A DNA stretch of 64,000 nucleotides from an uncultured Granulosicoccaceae bacterium (GTDB lineage Bacteria; Pseudomonadota; Gammaproteobacteria; Granulosicoccales; Granulosicoccaceae). A model generated the notes under the pieces. The model was not told the origin of the DNA. It saw only the letters and a program-made list of their open reading frames with translations, and did no database searches. Both the position numbers and the translations under genes were made by a program. Location of the stretch: positions 43,894-107,893 of the forward strand of contig CALLMF010000041.1 in NCBI GenBank assembly GCA_938006335.1. The letters run 5' to 3'. This document shows positions 41,342 to 50,239 of this stretch, in pieces; the stretch's first letter is position 1, and the number at the start of each line of letters is the position of its first letter.

Positions 41342-41821
41342 TCTGGAAGAGATTCCTCAAGTTATCCGCAACAGCCGTCGGCTGATTGCTTTGTGGGCCT
41401 GCAGTGGTCATCGCAAGCATTGTCAATCCGCTGACACTATCACCGTGGTTGATTCCTGACAGAGGACCACTGCAAACGGCATCACAAACCTCGTGTATAT
41501 AGATTCGTTCTGCAGAAGAGCGAACATTTACGGCGTGACAAACACGCGGCGGGAAGCTGAACCAGAGACCGACCACGCTAGTATAAACCTGCCGACGCTT
41601 CGTGGTACCTAGTGTTACCGCAGCGACATCCGCCGCAGAGACCCACAAGCCTTGTGCAACGCCATTGTGGCCGTCGACCGTGTCACACAATGTGACGCTT
41701 TGCCCGACAAGGCGCAGTCAACTTCACACCTTGCCATGGTTGTGCCTTGGAGTAAGCGGCTGCCCGCTGCATGCCGGACGACGCCAAGGTAGGCGTACTG
41801 ATGCACGATGTGGACAGACCA
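41342..41821. other. 480-bp non-coding gap upstream of the FkbM gene
   Basis: No convincing gene on either strand. On the minus strand a weak promoter candidate reads TTCGCT, 17 bp, TATATA (-10 at 41501-41496), about 155 bp before the FkbM start; a second -10-like TATACT lies at 41585-41580 with no good -35. A 15-bp dyad GTCACACAATGTGAC sits at 41682-41696. The stretch is more AT-rich than its neighbours. Confidence 0.5.
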
Positions 41822-43027
41822 CTAGGCTGGCACCAGCGGAATCACCATCGGTCGTGTTCCGCTCGCGCTCGGCATGAAACGCTCAAGAACGCTGTTCAGG
41901 AGATCCATACCGCGCTCCGTGGTCGCGAGAGTGGCGGGATCATCCTGCATCAGTCCGTCATCAATGCAGTGCTGGATGGCCTTCTGCCACGGGAACACAG
42001 GTACGCCGGTTCGTTCGTCGAACCAGTGTGCGGGCACGCCCTCGACCAGGCGCAGCGCGTTCATCATGAACTCGATACCGGTATCGGCGACAGCGATCAC
42101 GCGCTCCTGATCCAGACGATCGGTGGCATCCATGTAGCGCTTGGGGTGGCGTATCTTGCTGCGCCTGCGAATCTCACCCGTGTCCGCAAACGATAGCTTG
42201 CCGTGAGCGCCGGCTCCAATCCCGAGGTAGTCACCAAAACCCCAGTAGTTCTCGTTGTGCTCGCAACGTTTGCCTGACTGGGCAAACGCCGATATCTCGT
42301 ATCGTTCGAAGCCTGCGGCGCCGAGGGTCCGGAGATGATCCGCTTGCATGTCAAAGCGAGTGTCATCGTGCGGCAAGGACGGTGGGAAGGCGGCGAATCG
42401 TGTGTTCGGTTCAAGTGTCAGCTCGTAGCAGGACAGATGCTCCGGTTGCAGTGCGATCACATCGCCAAGGTCCTTCCGTGCTTCTGCAAGGGTCTGGTCG
42501 GGCAGCCCGTACATCAGATCGACATTGATGTTCTCGAAGCCTGCCTTGCGTGCAACATCCATCGCCATGTGCGCATCGCGCGCATCATGAATGCGACCCA
42601 GCGCCTTGAGCGCCGAGTCGTTGAGGCTTTGTACGCCGATGGACAACCGGTTGATACCGATCGCCCGATAGTCGGCGAAGCGCGCGGCATCGACGGTGCC
42701 CGGGTTGGCCTCCATGGTGATCTCGGTGCCCGGTGGCAGGCCCGTGAGTGCACGTACGCCACTCATCAGCCGATCCAGCGCCTCGGCTGAGAACAGGCTG
42801 GGTGTGCCGCCACCGATAAACACCGACACGAAAGTGCGTCCCCATACCAGCGGGATATCAGCGGCCAGATCCTCGAGCACCGCATTGACGTAGGCGGCTT
42901 CCGGCAGCTCCTCGCGTGCTTCGTGTGAATTGAAGTCGCAGTAAGGACACTTGCGCACACACCAGGGAAGGTGGATGTACAGACCAAGCGGCGGCAATTC
43001 GCGGAACTGTCGGCCGCTGTCGGTCAT
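41822..43027 (-). CDS. hemW: Heme chaperone HemW (radical SAM)
   Basis: 401 residues. The radical-SAM cluster motif is extended as CVRKCPYCDFNSH, typical of HemW rather than the coproporphyrinogen oxidase HemN. Other marks are SVFIGGGTPSLF and NVDLMYGLPDQT. HemW inserts heme into respiratory enzymes. It overlaps rdgB by 4 bp (ATGA), giving the conserved rdgB-hemW pair. Confidence 0.95.
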   Translation of the reverse strand: MTDSGRQFRELPPLGLYIHLPWCVRKCPYCDFNSHEAREELPEAAYVNAVLEDLAADIPLVWGRTFVSVFIGGGTPSLFSAEALDRLMSGVRALTGLPPGTEITMEANPGTVDAARFADYRAIGINRLSIGVQSLNDSALKALGRIHDARDAHMAMDVARKAGFENINVDLMYGLPDQTLAEARKDLGDVIALQPEHLSCYELTLEPNTRFAAFPPSLPHDDTRFDMQADHLRTLGAAGFERYEISAFAQSGKRCEHNENYWGFGDYLGIGAGAHGKLSFADTGEIRRRSKIRHPKRYMDATDRLDQERVIAVADTGIEFMMNALRLVEGVPAHWFDERTGVPVFPWQKAIQHCIDDGLMQDDPATLATTERGMDLLNSVLERFMPSASGTRPMVIPLVPA

Positions 43028-43632
43028 CGCTCTTCGCGCAGCAGGCGAACCAGCTCGGCGACCGCCTTGCCACGATGGCTCAAACGGTTCTTCTCGTGTG
43101 TCGCAAGGCGCGCCGCGGATTCACGGGTGTCATGGTTGCAGAACAGCGGGTCGTAACCAAAGCCTTCCGTGCCATCCGCGGCCTCTAGTATGTGACCTTC
43201 CCAGGCGGCGCTCGCAATCAAGGGCGATGGATCATCGACATGACGCAAGCGAACCACCACCGTGCGAAAGCGCGCGCGACGTGCGTCTTCGCCTGTGTAG
43301 CCTGCCAGGTGTTCGAGCAGTAGTGCATTGTTGGCCGCATCGCCGGAGCCGCGACCCGCGTGTTCGGCATAACGGGCCGAGTACAAGCCTGGCGCCCCGT
43401 TGAGTGCATCGACTTCAAGGCCCGAGTCGTCGGCAATGGCAGCGCGCCCGGTTTCCCGGCAGGCATGTCGCGCTTTCAGCAAGGCGTTCTCGACAAAGGT
43501 GCTTGCCGTCTCGTCGGCGTCGCTGACGCCGAGATCGCCTTGGGCAATCACGTCAAGCCCGAGTGGCTTGAGCAGCTCGCCAAGTTCCCGCACCTTGCCG
43601 GGATTGGAGGAGGCAAAAACGATGGACGTCAT
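43024..43632 (-). CDS. rdgB: dITP/XTP pyrophosphatase (Ham1)
   Basis: 202 residues. Starts [21 protein letters not shown] and contains [23 protein letters not shown] and FGYDPLF, all diagnostic of RdgB/Ham1. It removes non-canonical purine nucleotides before they enter DNA. ATGA overlaps on both sides couple it to rph and hemW. It complements mazG elsewhere in the window as a nucleotide house-cleaning enzyme. Confidence 0.96.
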   Translation of the reverse strand: MTSIVFASSNPGKVRELGELLKPLGLDVIAQGDLGVSDADETASTFVENALLKARHACRETGRAAIADDSGLEVDALNGAPGLYSARYAEHAGRGSGDAANNALLLEHLAGYTGEDARRARFRTVVVRLRHVDDPSPLIASAAWEGHILEAADGTEGFGYDPLFCNHDTRESAARLATHEKNRLSHRGKAVAELVRLLREER

Positions 43633-44351
43633 GCGGCGCGTGCGCGCATCTCGATCAGTGAGGCGATACCGTCACGTGCAAGATCGAGCATCGCGTCGAG
43701 CTCCTCACGACGAAATGCATGGCCTTCGGCGGTGCCCTGAATTTCGATGAAGCCTCCGGCATCGTTCATGACCACGTTCATGTCGGTCTCGGCGGTGGAG
43801 TCCTCGGCATAGTCGAGATCCAGTACCGGTTGCCCGTTGACAATTCCCACTGACACCGCAGCGACGGATCCATGCAAGGGATCGCGCTTTATCTTGCCCG
43901 CCTTCTTCAAGTGATCGACGGCGTCCGACAGTGCCAGCCACGCGCCGGTGATGGCTGCGGTGCGTGTGCCTCCATCGGCCTGCAGCACATCGCAGTCGAG
44001 GGTGATGGTGGCCTCGCCGAGTGCCTCGAGATCGATCGATGCACGGAGCGCTCGACCGATCAGGCGCTGAATCTCCTGGGTGCGGCCGGACTGCTTGCCG
44101 GCCGCTGCCTCACGCCGCCCGCGGGTGTGAGTGGCGCCAGGCAACATGCCGTATTCCGCCGTTACCCAGCCCTTGCCAGAGCCCTTCATCCATGGCGGTG
44201 TACGTGTCTCTACACTGGCAGTGCAGAGCACTCGTGTTTCGCCAAATGACACCAGCACCGAGCCCGGTGCGTGGATCGTGTAGCCGCGCTCAAAGTTCAC
44301 GGTACGCAGTTCGTTCAGCGCTCGGCCACTGGGCCGTATCGCATCCACCAT
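43629..44351 (-). CDS. rph: Ribonuclease PH
   Basis: 240 residues from the ATG at 44351 ([16 protein letters not shown]). It shows the conserved TRRTREAQ-equivalent [21 protein letters not shown] region and [19 protein letters not shown], which bind phosphate and RNA. A phosphorolytic 3' exonuclease that trims tRNA ends; the sequence is full length, unlike the frameshifted copy in E. coli K-12 MG1655. First gene of rph-rdgB-hemW. ATG 44384 is an alternative. Confidence 0.96.
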   Translation of the reverse strand: MVDAIRPSGRALNELRTVNFERGYTIHAPGSVLVSFGETRVLCTASVETRTPPWMKGSGKGWVTAEYGMLPGATHTRGRREAAAGKQSGRTQEIQRLIGRALRASIDLEALGEATITLDCDVLQADGGTRTAAITGAWLALSDAVDHLKKAGKIKRDPLHGSVAAVSVGIVNGQPVLDLDYAEDSTAETDMNVVMNDAGGFIEIQGTAEGHAFRREELDAMLDLARDGIASLIEMRARAA

Positions 44352-44487
44352 GTGTGAAGAATCTCGTTGGTTTGGGTGTGCCATGCAGGAAGCAGGGTTG
44401 GCACGGATTCCGGGCAGGCCTCTGCGGCCACCTCGGCGGGGTGGCAGTATACGGCTACGCCATCCACAGCGACGCCACGAACCGAAG

Positions 44488-45051
44488 TTGATTGAGCGAC
44501 CACAACCGCCGCGGGATAGTGCCGTGCGTCCCGCCAAGGGGCCTCGCTACGGGCGTGCGCTACGCCCCGGAGAGCTGCCGCGCGCCAGCGAGTCCGATGA
44601 TCCTGTGTACCGGCGAGTCCCGGTCGGCGACGATGGCCACCCCGCCCTGCAAGCACGACGCAACAGGGTGCATTCCATCCTGACGGCAGCGCCGGTGTTG
44701 ATGTTCATCATCGGCCTGGTGGTGTTCTATCGCAATGAGGGGGCGCAAACCGACGGTGGGCCGGTGGCCGCCGCCTCCGAGCAGCTGACCGGAAGCTACC
44801 AGGGTGTCTCTGTGGTCAAGGGGGCAGGTAGTGGCCGCCACTATCTGTGGGTGGGCGTGGGCCAGTCGGACGAGCGGCGCGGGTTTCGATTACAGCGGGT
44901 ACAAGCTGCCGGCATACGTGATCGCCTGGCGATGGGCGATACGCTCACTGTTGATGTTGCACCGACGGTCGTCGGCTCGGATACGCGTTGGTTGTGGCGT
45001 CTGGTTGTCGATGGCGAGGTGCTTATCGACGAAAGCGCGACGCTTCGCTAG
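44488..45051 (+). CDS. Hypothetical single-pass membrane protein
   Basis: Up to 187 residues. I do not recognise the family. A Pro/Arg-rich cytoplasmic N-terminus is followed by one strong membrane helix ([20 protein letters not shown]) and a beta-rich, probably periplasmic, C-terminal domain. No ATG is available before the helix except far upstream inside the rph leader; TTG 44488 and GTG 44524 are the likely starts, with weak ribosome-binding sites. Its stop overlaps that of the convergent sensor kinase by 4 bp, which supports it being a real gene. Confidence 0.55.
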   Translation: MIERPQPPRDSAVRPAKGPRYGRALRPGELPRASESDDPVYRRVPVGDDGHPALQARRNRVHSILTAAPVLMFIIGLVVFYRNEGAQTDGGPVAAASEQLTGSYQGVSVVKGAGSGRHYLWVGVGQSDERRGFRLQRVQAAGIRDRLAMGDTLTVDVAPTVVGSDTRWLWRLVVDGEVLIDESATLR

Positions 45052-46613
45052 CGCGACTGCTTTCGAGAAGCGACAACATCCCGAGGCGGTGCAGCATTGT
45101 CGCTCTTCTTGTCGTTCTTTCTTCTGCGCACAAAACTCATCGTGACCTGGAGTCCGGGGTTGGCATCCCCCAATGTCAGCTCGGCGGCGTGCAGGCGCGC
45201 TACGGCGCGCACCAGGCTCAGGCCCAGACCATTGCCGGGTGAGTTGCGCTCGTTTTCGAGGCGCACAAAGCGTTGGAATACACGCTCGCGGTCTGCCTCC
45301 GGAATGCCAGGTCCGGAATCGCTGACCACGATGCTGAATCGTTCGCTGTCACCGTTTACGGCAAGTCGGACGTGCCCGGGGCTGGGCGTGTACTTGATCG
45401 CGTTGTCGAGCAGATTGGTAACCGCCTGCGCGATCAAGTGCGGGTTGCAATGGAAGACAGGGTCACCATTGATGGTGGATGTAAAGGTGAGGTTTTCATC
45501 CTCTGCGACGGCCTCGTAGAGTTCGGTCAGTTCATTGACGAGCTTGCTGATCGACGTATCCTGCCACTCGACAGAATCCAGCCCGGCCTCGAGCCTGGCA
45601 ATGCTGAGCATGGCGTTGAAGGTATGAATCAGGCTATCGGCATCGCCAATGGCCTCGTTCATCACCGCGCGGTAGCTCTCCGGGTCGCGCTCCTCGAGCA
45701 GCGTGACCTCCAGGCGGTTGCGCAGTCGCGTCAGAGGGCTGCGTAGATCGTGTGCGACGTTGTTGGTCACCTGCCGCATGCTGGCAATCAGATCCTCGAT
45801 GCGGTTGAGCATCAGATTGAGCTTGGTGGCGATCTCGTCGTATTCGTCGTCGCGTTTGGTCACGGACAGGCGCTGCGATAGATCCCCGCTCATGATCTCG
45901 GATGCGGTCCGGTTGACCGAGTCGATGCGCCGCAGCGCACTGGCGCCGAGCGTCAGACCCCCGATCAGCGAGAACAGCAGGATCAGGCCGGTGGCGCCGA
46001 CCACCAGCGCGAAGGTATGGTCAAGTAGCGCCTTCTCATCGCTGATCTCGTGGCCGATGGTGAGTTTCAGGCCATTGGACAGTTGTGTCTCTGCAACGCG
46101 TACGGGGTTGAACGCGCGCGGGCTGCCGGGCGGAAGATCCGCCACATCACCCATGTTTCGCGTGGTGTGAGACCGGATGGACTTGAGCCGGATGGGCAGG
46201 GCCTCGCCTTCGGCCTCGGTAGGTGTGGTTGCCGACTCGTTGTTGGCAAGATAGTAGAAGCGCCCGTAGGTATCGATCTGATTGCGGCGCTGGATCGCTT
46301 CCAGCAGCTCCGGCAGCGCACCTGACTTGTACAGGTTGATCAGGTAGTCGGTCTCCAGCCTCAGCCGGGCGTCGACCTGCGATTCGATCTGGTCACGGGT
46401 GGACCAGTAGATGAAGCTCAGCGACGCGGCCGACAGGGCGCTGAACAGCGTCGCGTAGATCAGCGCGTGACGGAAGGCCGAGGTGCGGAATATGCGCCCC
46501 CGATCGAGCCACTGCCACAGGCTGCGCCGAGGCTTTCGCGCAACCACGCCCCCTGCGCCTCCAGCCTCCAGGGGCCGGGGCGTGGAAAAACCGTCGGGCG
46601 CGACCGTACTCAC
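45048..46613 (-). CDS. Two-component sensor histidine kinase
   Basis: 521 residues. Two membrane helices (about 48-68 and 195-218) flank a periplasmic sensor of roughly 120 residues, followed by HAMP, a HisKA dimerisation domain with phospho-acceptor H in NNVAHDLRSPLTRLRNRLEV, and a HATPase domain (NLLDNAIKYTP; SDSGPGIPEADRERVFQRF; GNGLGLSLV). It starts with GTG 7 bp after the regulator stop. Architecture is that of QseC/PmrB-type kinases; the signal is unknown. Confidence 0.92.
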   Translation of the reverse strand: MSTVAPDGFSTPRPLEAGGAGGVVARKPRRSLWQWLDRGRIFRTSAFRHALIYATLFSALSAASLSFIYWSTRDQIESQVDARLRLETDYLINLYKSGALPELLEAIQRRNQIDTYGRFYYLANNESATTPTEAEGEALPIRLKSIRSHTTRNMGDVADLPPGSPRAFNPVRVAETQLSNGLKLTIGHEISDEKALLDHTFALVVGATGLILLFSLIGGLTLGASALRRIDSVNRTASEIMSGDLSQRLSVTKRDDEYDEIATKLNLMLNRIEDLIASMRQVTNNVAHDLRSPLTRLRNRLEVTLLEERDPESYRAVMNEAIGDADSLIHTFNAMLSIARLEAGLDSVEWQDTSISKLVNELTELYEAVAEDENLTFTSTINGDPVFHCNPHLIAQAVTNLLDNAIKYTPSPGHVRLAVNGDSERFSIVVSDSGPGIPEADRERVFQRFVRLENERNSPGNGLGLSLVRAVARLHAAELTLGDANPGLQVTMSFVRRRKNDKKSDNAAPPRDVVASRKQSR

Positions 46614-46620
46614 ACAGGCA

Positions 46621-47316
46621 TCAGCTCAGTTCGACGGCGTTTGCCATCTCCTGAAGCTTATAGCCTGCGCCACGTACCGTGTGCAACAACGGCGAATCGA
46701 AGTCCTTGTCGATCTTGCTGCGAAGGCGGCTGATCTGGACATCAATCACGTTGGTTTGTGGGTCGAAGTGATAGTCCCATACGTTCTCGAGCAACATGCT
46801 TCGAGTAACCACCTGGCCGGTGTGCTGCATGAGGTACTCGAGCAGGCGAAACTCGCGCGGCTGCAGGTTGATGCTTTGCCCCGACCGCGTGACCTTGTGT
46901 CGGACCAGGTCGAGGGTGAGATCTCCAACATGCAAGACTGTCCCCTGAACACCGGTTTGTGCGCGGCGCGTCAGTGCCTGGAGTCTTGCCGTGAGTTCGG
47001 ACAACTGATAAGGCTTGGTCAGGTAGTCGTCACCACCGGCCTTCAGCCCGGTGACGCGTTCGTCGACGTCGTCGAGGGCGGACAGTATTAATACCGGCGT
47101 CATGTTGCCCTTGCGTCGGATCTCCTCGATCAGCGATAAACCGTCGCGCTTTGGCAGCATGCGGTCCACGATCATCGAGTCGTAGGCGTTGTTGGTTGCG
47201 AGCTCCAAGCCGTGCTCGCCGTCTGCAGCATGCTCGACGGCATGGCCGCTTTCGGTCAGGCCCTTGACGAGGTATGTCGCTGCCTCGATGTCATCTTCGA
47301 CTAGTAAAATTCTCAT
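46621..47316 (-). CDS. OmpR-family response regulator
   Basis: 231 residues from the ATG at 47316 (MRILLVEDDIEAATYL). Receiver domain with acidic pair EDD, phospho-acceptor D51 in SMIVDRMLPKRDG and the conserved Lys in LTKPYQLSEL. The C-terminal winged helix (LQPREFRLLEYLMQH; NVIDVQISRLRSKID) binds DNA. It is co-transcribed with the kinase and divergent from the HtrA-type protease across 262 bp, which makes that protease a plausible target. Confidence 0.94.
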   Translation of the reverse strand: MRILLVEDDIEAATYLVKGLTESGHAVEHAADGEHGLELATNNAYDSMIVDRMLPKRDGLSLIEEIRRKGNMTPVLILSALDDVDERVTGLKAGGDDYLTKPYQLSELTARLQALTRRAQTGVQGTVLHVGDLTLDLVRHKVTRSGQSINLQPREFRLLEYLMQHTGQVVTRSMLLENVWDYHFDPQTNVIDVQISRLRSKIDKDFDSPLLHTVRGAGYKLQEMANAVELS

Positions 47317-47578
47317 ACCGTCCCTATCTCCTGTATCGACGCGCCCAGCTCGACGTGAAGGTGACAACGGTCAGACATGAAAAGTTCACTGTCTTCAGTT
47401 GTCGCTTGCCTGCCGGGTTAACCCGCGTGTAATGCAACCAGTTTCACCCGATGTCTGTCTATGTGGCTCCTGCTTGCTTGCAACCAGACCTTGTCGCGAA
47501 TGCTCAGCAAGTGTGCTGCCCGTCAGTCCCTTTAAGACGACCAGCTGTGTGAAACGACCTCAAAAGGAGTATCCAAAG

Positions 47579-49078
47579 ATGTCTACGAACTACGCCGCGA
47601 ACACTTCCGTGGCCTCGCAGTACCCCCACGAATTGGAGCAGCGGCCGTCAGCCCCTGCGTCTTCAGTACCCGGCACACTATATCGGAAGGGTTTGCTCGG
47701 GTTGGGAATGCTGTCATTTCTTGCCGCAACGCCATCATGGGCGAGTGAGTTGCCCGATTTCCAGTCCCTGGTTGAGCAAGAAGGTGACGCAGTAGTCAAG
47801 ATCGCCGTAACTGGGTCACGCCCTGCCAATGTCCAGGGCATGCCGAACTTTGATCCCGACGAATTGCCCGAGTATCTGCGACGTTTCTTTGAAGGCGCAC
47901 CCGGGCCGGCACCGCAGCAGCGTCAACCGGTCGGCGGATTCGGTAGCGGATTCATTGTCTCGGAAGACGGCTATGTGATTACCAATGCGCACGTGGTGGA
48001 CGGTGCAGACAGCATTGTCGTGTCGCTGGAAAACCGGCGCCAGTACCAGGCAGAACTCGTCGGTGCCGACGCGGCCAGCGATATTGCCGTACTCAAGATC
48101 GATGGCGACGAGCTTCCGGTCGTCACGGTTGGCGACAGCGACGAGCTCGATGTCGGGGAGTGGGTGCTTGCCATCGGATCTCCGTTCGGCTTTGAGCACA
48201 CGGCCACACAGGGCATCGTCTCTGCGGTTGCTCGCAGCTTGCCCAACGACACCTATGTCCCGTTTATCCAGACCGATGCTGCGGTCAACCCGGGCAACTC
48301 CGGTGGTCCTCTGTTCAACACCGACGGTGAAGTGGTTGGCGTGAACTCGCAGATCTATTCGCGATCCGGTGGTTACCAGGGCTTGTCGTTTGCCATTCCC
48401 ATCAACGTTGCGATGTCGATAGCTGACCAGATTCGTGACACAGGTTTCGCGACGCGCGGTTGGCTCGGCGTCACGATCCAGGACGTTGATCAGGCGCTCG
48501 CGGAGTCATTCGGACTGGTCCGTCCGGAAGGTGCATTGGTCGCGGACATCGCCCCAGGTAGTCCGGCGTCGGCAGCGGGTGTGCAGCGTGGCGACATCAT
48601 TCTTGACTTCAATGGTGATGATGTTGAGTACTCCAGTACATTGCCACCGTTGGTGGGTTCGGTGCGCCCGGGTACCCGCGTGGACATGGTCGTGTTGCGC
48701 GATGGTGAGAAGCAGACCTTGCCGGTTACCATCGAGCCGCTCGAGCAGGACCTGACACAAGCGTCTGTCGCACCGACGACAGAGCAAAGTCAACTGCTGG
48801 GCATGACTGTGCAACCGCTCACCGAGCAAGAGCGAGACTCACTCGGTGTCGAAGCCGGTGTCGTTGTGACAGAGGTTGAGTCTGCAAGTGCTGCAGGGTC
48901 GGCCGGCATCGTGCCCGGAGATGTGATCGTATCCTTCGACCGTGAAGTGGTGGAATCGGCGGATGCACTCGAAGCGCTCATCGACGGGGTCGATGGTGAT
49001 ACGCGTGTGCCGGTGCTGGTGCAGCGTCAGGGTTCGCCGATGTTTCTCGCGTTGGAACTACCCGCAGAAAACGGCTGA
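47579..49078 (+). CDS. HtrA/DegP-family periplasmic serine protease
   Basis: 499 residues. The catalytic triad is H138 (TNAHVV), D168 (ASDIAVLKID) and S241 (GNSGGPLF). Two PDZ domains follow (about 285-380 and 400-495), as in DegP/MucD. The signal sequence is unusual: a polar 36-residue leader comes before the hydrophobic core GLLGLGMLSFLAATPSWA. The ATG at 47579 is favoured by AAAGGAG eight bases upstream. The enzyme degrades or refolds misfolded envelope proteins. Divergent from the two-component system. Confidence 0.93.
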   Translation: MSTNYAANTSVASQYPHELEQRPSAPASSVPGTLYRKGLLGLGMLSFLAATPSWASELPDFQSLVEQEGDAVVKIAVTGSRPANVQGMPNFDPDELPEYLRRFFEGAPGPAPQQRQPVGGFGSGFIVSEDGYVITNAHVVDGADSIVVSLENRRQYQAELVGADAASDIAVLKIDGDELPVVTVGDSDELDVGEWVLAIGSPFGFEHTATQGIVSAVARSLPNDTYVPFIQTDAAVNPGNSGGPLFNTDGEVVGVNSQIYSRSGGYQGLSFAIPINVAMSIADQIRDTGFATRGWLGVTIQDVDQALAESFGLVRPEGALVADIAPGSPASAAGVQRGDIILDFNGDDVEYSSTLPPLVGSVRPGTRVDMVVLRDGEKQTLPVTIEPLEQDLTQASVAPTTEQSQLLGMTVQPLTEQERDSLGVEAGVVVTEVESASAAGSAGIVPGDVIVSFDREVVESADALEALIDGVDGDTRVPVLVQRQGSPMFLALELPAENG

Positions 49079-49093
49079 TCGATGTGTTGGTCC

Positions 49094-49126
49094 GCTTGCG
49101 CGCTGGTCGTCGATCAGCGCGCAAGC
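49094..49126. terminator. Strong stem-loop between convergent genes
   Basis: Perfect 12-bp arms GCTTGCGCGCTG / CAGCGCGCAAGC with a 9-nt loop, 15 bp after the protease stop and 30 bp before the end of the facing membrane-protein gene. Likely terminates one or both transcripts, although no U-tract follows on the plus side. Confidence 0.65.
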
Positions 49127-49155
49127 CCGAAGGCCGGGACGCGCTAGTGTTCGGA

Positions 49156-49896
49156 TCAGTCGGGTTCCTTGTCCTCGGGGGTCACCATCATCTCTTCCAG
49201 TCCGAGGCCAGTCAGTCGATTGACAGTGCGCCAGATGAACCAGAAGATACCGAGCATCATGATCATTGACGGTATCGCTATCACCGGGTAGCTCAACAAG
49301 GTCATGCGACCTAGCTCTTCATTGAAGGCTTGCGTGCCGCTCTCGCTGGTGACTATCCAACGGGCAAGGACAAAGTTCATGATCGCGCTGAAAAGGAAGG
49401 TGCCAGCAAACAGATAGTTGGCCCAGTCCAGGCGCTGCTCGAAGACGCTGCGGGTACCGCGGGTGTCGAGCTCCCCCTCTATGCGATCAACATCCATGAT
49501 CGCAGGGTTGAACAGCAGTTTGCGCACCAGCGGATAGCCAAGCTTGTTGGCCACAATCACGCCGATTCCGATGGCGAGCGGTATAGCCGCCTCCTTGACG
49601 GCAAGCCAGCGCGCATCGATTTTCAACAGACCGATGCCACCGGTCAGTAGCACGCTGACCACACCCAGCACGGCAATCAGATTGCGAGAGCGGTAGCGAA
49701 TCAGATCGTGCAGGCCGTACAGGATCGGGAAGGCGAGGGCGAAAACGAGTGCGCCTGCGGGACCGAGTTTGTCGTCGCCGCTCAGCTTCATGAGGATGAC
49801 CGAAGGAATGACGATGCTGACAAGCACGTCAATCAGTGGCCGAGGTTTGTGCTCAGGCGTCACGCTCGGGTTTTGGGATGGTTCAGACACGCTCAC
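49156..49896 (-). CDS. Conserved integral membrane protein (VC0807-like)
   Basis: 246 residues with about six membrane helices. The hydrophobic pattern and central motif RLDWANYLFAGTFLFSAIMNFVLA resemble the VC0807-type family of uncharacterised membrane proteins. The start appears to be GTG 49896, without a ribosome-binding site; GTG 49890 is an alternative. A strong minus-strand terminator lies only 34 bp upstream, so this gene must either have its own promoter in that gap or depend on read-through. Confidence 0.7.
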   Translation of the reverse strand: MSVSEPSQNPSVTPEHKPRPLIDVLVSIVIPSVILMKLSGDDKLGPAGALVFALAFPILYGLHDLIRYRSRNLIAVLGVVSVLLTGGIGLLKIDARWLAVKEAAIPLAIGIGVIVANKLGYPLVRKLLFNPAIMDVDRIEGELDTRGTRSVFEQRLDWANYLFAGTFLFSAIMNFVLARWIVTSESGTQAFNEELGRMTLLSYPVIAIPSMIMMLGIFWFIWRTVNRLTGLGLEEMMVTPEDKEPD

Positions 49897-49929
49897 GTCA
49901 CAAGATCGGGGGCGGAGGGGCGGGCGCCC

Positions 49930-49965
49930 AAAAAAAAACCGCCCCGGGGGCGTACCCCGGAGCGG
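49930..49965 (-). terminator. Intrinsic terminator, minus strand
   Basis: In minus-strand RNA an 11-bp GC-rich stem (arms 49965-49955 and 49949-49939, one G-U pair) closes a 5-nt loop and is followed at once by nine U residues (49938-49930). The G-U pair would be a C-A mismatch in the other strand, so the direction is clear. No annotated protein gene ends upstream except the 22-codon ORF. Confidence 0.92.
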
Positions 49966-50015
49966 CCGTGCTTTGGCCGACGGATCAGCCTAGCGAAGTT
50001 AACGGGATGCGCCTG

Positions 50016-50084
50016 TCAGGGCGCGTCTCGATCGGATCCAACTCCACCAAACACTGATACGTCTGTCATCAAAACACTAGACAT
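50016..50084 (-). CDS. Candidate 22-residue small protein or leader peptide
   Basis: A 23-codon ORF starting MSSVLMTDVSVFGG and ending in DRDAP before TGA. It is short, but it has the best ribosome-binding site in the window: AGGAGGTGATC, an 11-nt perfect complement to the 16S rRNA 3' end, with an 8-nt spacer to ATG. A textbook intrinsic terminator lies 50 nt after its stop. The unit looks like a self-contained small transcript. It could also be a leader peptide controlling the membrane-protein gene downstream. I know of no homologue. Confidence 0.6.
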   Translation of the reverse strand: MSSVLMTDVSVFGGVGSDRDAP

Positions 50085-50087
50085 AAT

Positions 50088-50098
50088 GATCACCTCCT
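50088..50098 (-). promoter_or_regulatory. Extended Shine-Dalgarno of the 22-codon ORF
   Basis: AGGAGGTGATC matches the anti-Shine-Dalgarno end of 16S rRNA over 11 consecutive bases, far stronger than the sites of any large gene nearby. A small hairpin (GAGCGT, GCT loop, ACGCTC) lies about 25 nt upstream. No clear promoter was identified. Confidence 0.8.
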
Positions 50099-50239
50099 GA
50101 GTAGTTGCCGACAAGGAACCTGAGCGTAGCACGCTCTACTCCGGGCTTCAGCGATTGCGTACCACACCCGAAAGGGTTGTTTCCATCGCTCGAAATTGTG
50201 TGATAGCGTCGAACGAGTGGTTAGTTGTCGGAGGTATCG

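Noticed and set aside
41313..41690. 125-codon minus-strand ORF in the FkbM leader
   Set aside because: No ribosome-binding site, no family, and it overlaps the FkbM start in another frame.
41682..41696. Dyad GTCACACAATGTGAC as a CRP site
   Set aside because: CRP half-sites are TGTGA...TCACA; here the halves are inverted, so only an unspecified operator can be suggested.
44446..44451. TATACT as -10 of an rph promoter
   Set aside because: No acceptable -35 hexamer at 16-18 bp spacing.
50016..50084. The 22-codon ORF as a PqqA-type precursor peptide
   Set aside because: It lacks the Glu and Tyr pair of PqqA and there are no pqq genes nearby.
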